A DNA stretch of 29,622 nt from Acidiferrobacteraceae bacterium (GTDB lineage: Bacteria; Pseudomonadota; Gammaproteobacteria; Arenicellales; UBA868). A program made the position numbers and the translations under genes. The notes under the pieces are model-generated. The model worked only from the letters and a program-made list of their open reading frames with translations. It ran no database searches and was not told the DNA's origin. Position 1 is the stretch's first letter; each line of letters begins with the position of its first letter. The stretch spans positions 15,290 through 44,911 of the forward strand of contig PCBE01000050.1 in assembly GCA_002731295.1 (NCBI GenBank), read 5' to 3'. Shown in pieces: positions 26,774 through 29,622 of this stretch.

Positions 26774-28570
26774 ATGCCTAATTATGCCGCACCCGTTGAG
26801 GATCTTAGGTTTGTCCTTAATGAACTCGTTGATCTGGGGGAGATTCGTACGATGCCAGGATACGAGGAGGCTACCCCGGACGTGGTCGACGCGGTACTGA
26901 ATGAAGCCGGGAGACTGGCCTCAGAAGTGCTCGCACCGCTAAACAGGTATGGAGACGTACAGGCGCCGGCCGTAAAAGACGGGGTGGTAACGACCTCTCC
27001 GGAGTGGAGAGCTGCATACCACCGGTTTGCAGAGGGCGGCTGGACGGCGCTTATATTTGACCCCGAATACGGCGGCCAGGGTTTGCCTCGAGTATTGGCC
27101 GTAGCCGTACAGGAAATGTGGGATGCCTCAAATATGTCATTCGGGCTTTGTCCATTGTTGACGTGCTCTGCTGCCGAGGCAATCTCATTGCAGGGTAGCG
27201 AGGAACAGAAACGAATCTATCTGACCAAACTCGTATCTGGTGAGTGGGCCGGAACGATGAATCTGACTGAGCCACAGGCTGGGTCTGATCTCAGTGCGAT
27301 CAGGGCAAGCGCCATACCAACAGACGACGACGGACACTATCTCCTGAGCGGTCAGAAAATCTATATTACCTACGGTGAGCATGATCTGACATCTAACATC
27401 GTGCATCTTGTGCTTGCTCGAACACCAGACGCGCCCGAAGGCGTAAAAGGTATCTCGCTATTTGTTGTGCCTAAATTCATACCGGATGCACAAGGCGAAC
27501 CTGGTGAGCGAAACGATCTACGATGTGTGTCCTTGGAGCACAAACTCGGTATCCACGGCAGTCCTACTGCGGTCATGGCATACGGTGACGAAGGTGGCGC
27601 AACGGCATTTCTTGTCGGTGAAGAAAATAGAGGGATCGAGTACATGTTCATTATGATGAACATGGCGAGACATGCTGTTGGTGTCGAGGGATACGCGGTT
27701 GCTGAGCGCGCTTATCAGCGTGCCCGAAGTTATGCGATTGAGCGGGTTCAAGGACGTGCGGTAGGTGACCCGAGCGGTAAGCGCGTCGCCATAATTGATC
27801 ACCCAGATGTTGCTCGCATGATGATCGATATGAAAAGCCGTGTGGAAGCTATGCGAGCAGTCAGCCTGTATGCAGCAAAGGCAATGGATTGTTCCATCCG
27901 GCAACCAGACGAACGGGCCAAGGTAAAGGCCCAGCAGCGTTTAGATGTATTGATCCCTGTCGTTAAGGGCTGGAGCAGCGAAGTGGGTAACCTGGTTACG
28001 GGTGTGGCCTTGCAAGTTCACGGTGGCATGGGGTTTATCGAGGAGACCGGTGCGGCCCAACATTATCGCGACGCTCGGATTACCACGATTTATGAAGGTA
28101 CTACCGGGATTCAGGCGGCCGATCTAGTGGGTCGAAAACTTCTTCGTGATGGTGGTGAGGCTATTTATGAGTTAATTGAACAAGCACGTGTAGATCTTGC
28201 CCAGATTAACCCTGGTGAGTCTGAAGCGTTGAAAATAATTTGTACAAATGTGTCTACGGCACTTGATCGCCTCTCAGGCGCGACGGACTGGATACTTGAA
28301 GCAGGTATCCAGGACCCCAGGCGGCCCTATGCATCATCTTTTCACTATCTCATGCTTTGGGGTAGTGTTGCCGGAGGCTGGCAAATGGCAAGAGCTGCAG
28401 GTGTAGCGGCCCGCCATTTGGCAACAGGTGAGGGCAATCAGGATTTCTATAGGGGTAAATCCCTGACTTGTCGGCATTACTGTGAGCAGGTGCTGCCGGA
28501 AAGTGAAGCCCATTACCAGGCAATTATGTCTGGATCGGATACCGTACTGGCGGCCGCACAATACATCTGA
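26774..28570 (+). CDS. Acyl-CoA dehydrogenase, large DmdC-like type
   Basis: This flavoenzyme introduces a double bond between C2 and C3 of an acyl-CoA. At 598 residues it is much longer than the usual 380-residue enzymes, and has the extra N-terminal (about 1-75) and C-terminal (about 470-598) regions of the DmdC/FadE5-like subgroup. FAD-binding segments are TMNLTEPQAGSDLSAIR (about 161-177) and the VHGGMGFIEE helix. Glu441 in TTIYEGTTGIQ is the predicted catalytic base. DmdC acts on 3-methylmercaptopropionyl-CoA in marine bacteria degrading dimethylsulfoniopropionate, but relatives use ordinary fatty acyl-CoAs, so substrate is open. GGAGA precedes the ATG by 7 bases. Its stop abuts the convergent csaA-like stop with no base between. 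Confidence 0.93.
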   Translation: MPNYAAPVEDLRFVLNELVDLGEIRTMPGYEEATPDVVDAVLNEAGRLASEVLAPLNRYGDVQAPAVKDGVVTTSPEWRAAYHRFAEGGWTALIFDPEYGGQGLPRVLAVAVQEMWDASNMSFGLCPLLTCSAAEAISLQGSEEQKRIYLTKLVSGEWAGTMNLTEPQAGSDLSAIRASAIPTDDDGHYLLSGQKIYITYGEHDLTSNIVHLVLARTPDAPEGVKGISLFVVPKFIPDAQGEPGERNDLRCVSLEHKLGIHGSPTAVMAYGDEGGATAFLVGEENRGIEYMFIMMNMARHAVGVEGYAVAERAYQRARSYAIERVQGRAVGDPSGKRVAIIDHPDVARMMIDMKSRVEAMRAVSLYAAKAMDCSIRQPDERAKVKAQQRLDVLIPVVKGWSSEVGNLVTGVALQVHGGMGFIEETGAAQHYRDARITTIYEGTTGIQAADLVGRKLLRDGGEAIYELIEQARVDLAQINPGESEALKIICTNVSTALDRLSGATDWILEAGIQDPRRPYASSFHYLMLWGSVAGGWQMARAAGVAARHLATGEGNQDFYRGKSLTCRHYCEQVLPESEAHYQAIMSGSDTVLAAAQYI

Positions 28571-28915
28571 TTAGGCGAGTTTGAGGCCGTTAGCAACGGG
28601 TTGTTCAGGCTGTGCCAAAACAACAGATCCATCAGCCTGGGTAAAGCCGGTTATCAAGCATTCAGACCTAACCGGGCCGATCTGTTTTTTCGGAAAATTA
28701 ACGACACCGAGCACCTGTCTTCCGACCAGATCATCGGGCGAATAGAGGTCAGTGATCTGCGCGCTGGATTTAAGCATGCCTACCTCTGGCCCAAAATCAA
28801 CATGGAGGATATAAGCAGGCTTCCGAGCTTCGGGAAAAAGTCTTGCTTCAACGACGGTGCCGATCCTAAGGTCGACTTGTTCAAACTCCTGCCAGCTGAT
28901 GGTTTTCATGATCAT
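28571..28915 (-). CDS. csaA: CsaA-like tRNA-binding-domain protein
   Basis: The 114-residue product is a single tRNA-binding (EMAP/Trbp111-like) OB-fold domain, as in CsaA. Key segments are [24 protein letters not shown] at the N-terminus, then LKSSAQIT and [24 protein letters not shown]. In Bacillus CsaA was described as an export-related chaperone; structural work shows a dimer suited to tRNA binding, and the cellular role is poorly settled. The start at 28915 is chosen because its ATG overlaps the stop of the upstream kinase gene (ATGA); a second in-frame ATG lies at 28909. No separate Shine-Dalgarno sequence is seen, which fits coupling. Confidence 0.9.
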   Translation of the reverse strand: MIMKTISWQEFEQVDLRIGTVVEARLFPEARKPAYILHVDFGPEVGMLKSSAQITDLYSPDDLVGRQVLGVVNFPKKQIGPVRSECLITGFTQADGSVVLAQPEQPVANGLKLA

Positions 28916-29622
28916 GTCCGCGGTAGTTGTGATTCTGGATCATCGATTCCAATGAGTTGACGTATTGCGTCTGCCTTAAAGTCTGGTAGGGGCTGGTTAC
29001 GTTCTGGTAGCCAGAAATCCAGCCATTGTCGCAGCGGCAATAATTCGGGCCTATTGAATTTTTGCTCCAGTAGATGCATAACTCTAGGTATGTGTCTGAC
29101 GTAGTGTGATTTGCCATCCCGGAGTAGAAGGCGGAGAAATATCCCTGCCACCTTGCAGTGCCGCTGTGCTCCTAAGACGTGATACCAACTCCTAAAGTTT
29201 TCAATCTCTAGCAAAGGCATGGCCTCATGGTACCGTTGTATCATCGACACGACCAAGTTTGGGTTGATATCACGTCGTGCATCCTCGAGTAAAGAGACCA
29301 GGTCATAGGCCATCGGCCCAATCACAGCGTCCTGGAAGTCAAGCAATCCACAGCCAGAAGTTCCGATTCCCGGAGGAACCCGCATCAGGTTATCAACATG
29401 GAAATCTCTCAGCACGAGTGAATGGGCAGGTTCGGGGAGACTGTCTAGGATCTCCTGCCAAATCGAGATATAGCTGTGGCGCATCTCGGTGCTGGTGGTG
29501 TTGTTGCGAATTACCGGTGCATACCAGTCGGTCAGGAGCAGCGCTTCCTGGATCAAGAGGTTACGGTCATATAGGGGAAGGTCGATCGCAGCGGCATCCG
29601 GGTGACTGTGCAAGGCGATCAG
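28912..29622 (-). CDS. AmgK-like aminoglycoside-phosphotransferase-family sugar kinase, N-terminus outside window
   Basis: The frame is open to the right edge, so the N-terminal third with the ATP-binding lobe is missing; a TTG at 29611-29613 is only an internal Leu codon. About 236 residues remain. [12 protein letters not shown] matches the catalytic loop of the APH family (catalytic Asp and Asn present, the usual first His replaced by Leu). [27 protein letters not shown] gives the metal-binding Asp and is typical of AmgK, which phosphorylates N-acetylmuramate/N-acetylglucosamine at C1 in the MurU recycling route. In Pseudomonas amgK is followed by murU; here a csaA-like gene follows with a 4-base overlap. 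The recycling role is inferred and agrees with ampD nearby. Confidence 0.85.
   Translation of the reverse strand: MIALHSHPDAAAIDLPLYDRNLLIQEALLLTDWYAPVIRNNTTSTEMRHSYISIWQEILDSLPEPAHSLVLRDFHVDNLMRVPPGIGTSGCGLLDFQDAVIGPMAYDLVSLLEDARRDINPNLVVSMIQRYHEAMPLLEIENFRSWYHVLGAQRHCKVAGIFLRLLLRDGKSHYVRHIPRVMHLLEQKFNRPELLPLRQWLDFWLPERNQPLPDFKADAIRQLIGIDDPESQLPRT

Overview
The window comes from a proteobacterium, most likely a gammaproteobacterium. The evidence is gene order: a complete S10-spc-alpha ribosomal protein cluster with secY followed directly by rpmJ and rpsM (no adk or infA between them), and birA plus a SPOR-like protein followed by tRNA genes Thr(UGU)-Tyr(GUA)-Gly(UCC)-Thr(GGU) and tuf, which is the order seen in E. 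coli and Pseudomonas. Base composition is moderate. I cannot name a genus; an uncultured environmental lineage is a guess.

Region 1 (1-4129) is metabolic: a cut-off class II aldolase/adducin-type gene on the minus strand, and, divergent from it, a D-lactate dehydrogenase/GlcD-type flavoprotein, a gamma-glutamyltransferase-family amidase without a signal peptide, and an AlkB-type dioxygenase. Region 2 (4147-8266) holds coaX (minus strand), then rarA and birA overlapping by 4 bases, then a membrane-anchored SPOR-like protein. Region 3 (8382-9069) is the four-tRNA cluster. Region 4 (9137-24020) is tuf followed by 28 genes of the S10, spc and alpha operons (rpsJ to rplQ), closed by a strong hairpin. 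The genes are all on the plus strand and tightly packed, so they are probably co-transcribed in long units. Region 5 (24187-29622) is mixed: ampD (murein recycling), a PduO-type cobalamin adenosyltransferase, a MOFRL-type glycerate 2-kinase, a large DmdC-like acyl-CoA dehydrogenase, a CsaA-like tRNA-binding-domain protein, and an AmgK-like sugar kinase cut by the right edge.

Most of the window is ordinary housekeeping DNA. I found no CRISPR array, insertion sequence, phage gene or obvious new defence or biosynthetic system. The most informative oddity is tuf. It joins the left side of a tufB locus (tRNA cluster) to the right side of a tufA locus (rpsJ), and the usual secE-nusG-rplKAJL-rpoBC-rpsLG-fusA block is missing between them. 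The tuf coding sequence also looks mosaic: all 28 glutamate codons in the first 269 codons are GAG, then GAA and GAG are mixed. This fits recombination or gene conversion between two tuf copies, or an assembly join at a repeated gene. Lesser oddities are coaX moved and inverted relative to its usual place after birA, rarA coupled to birA, a possible 18-codon leader ORF before rpsM, and amgK coupled to a CsaA-like gene instead of murU.
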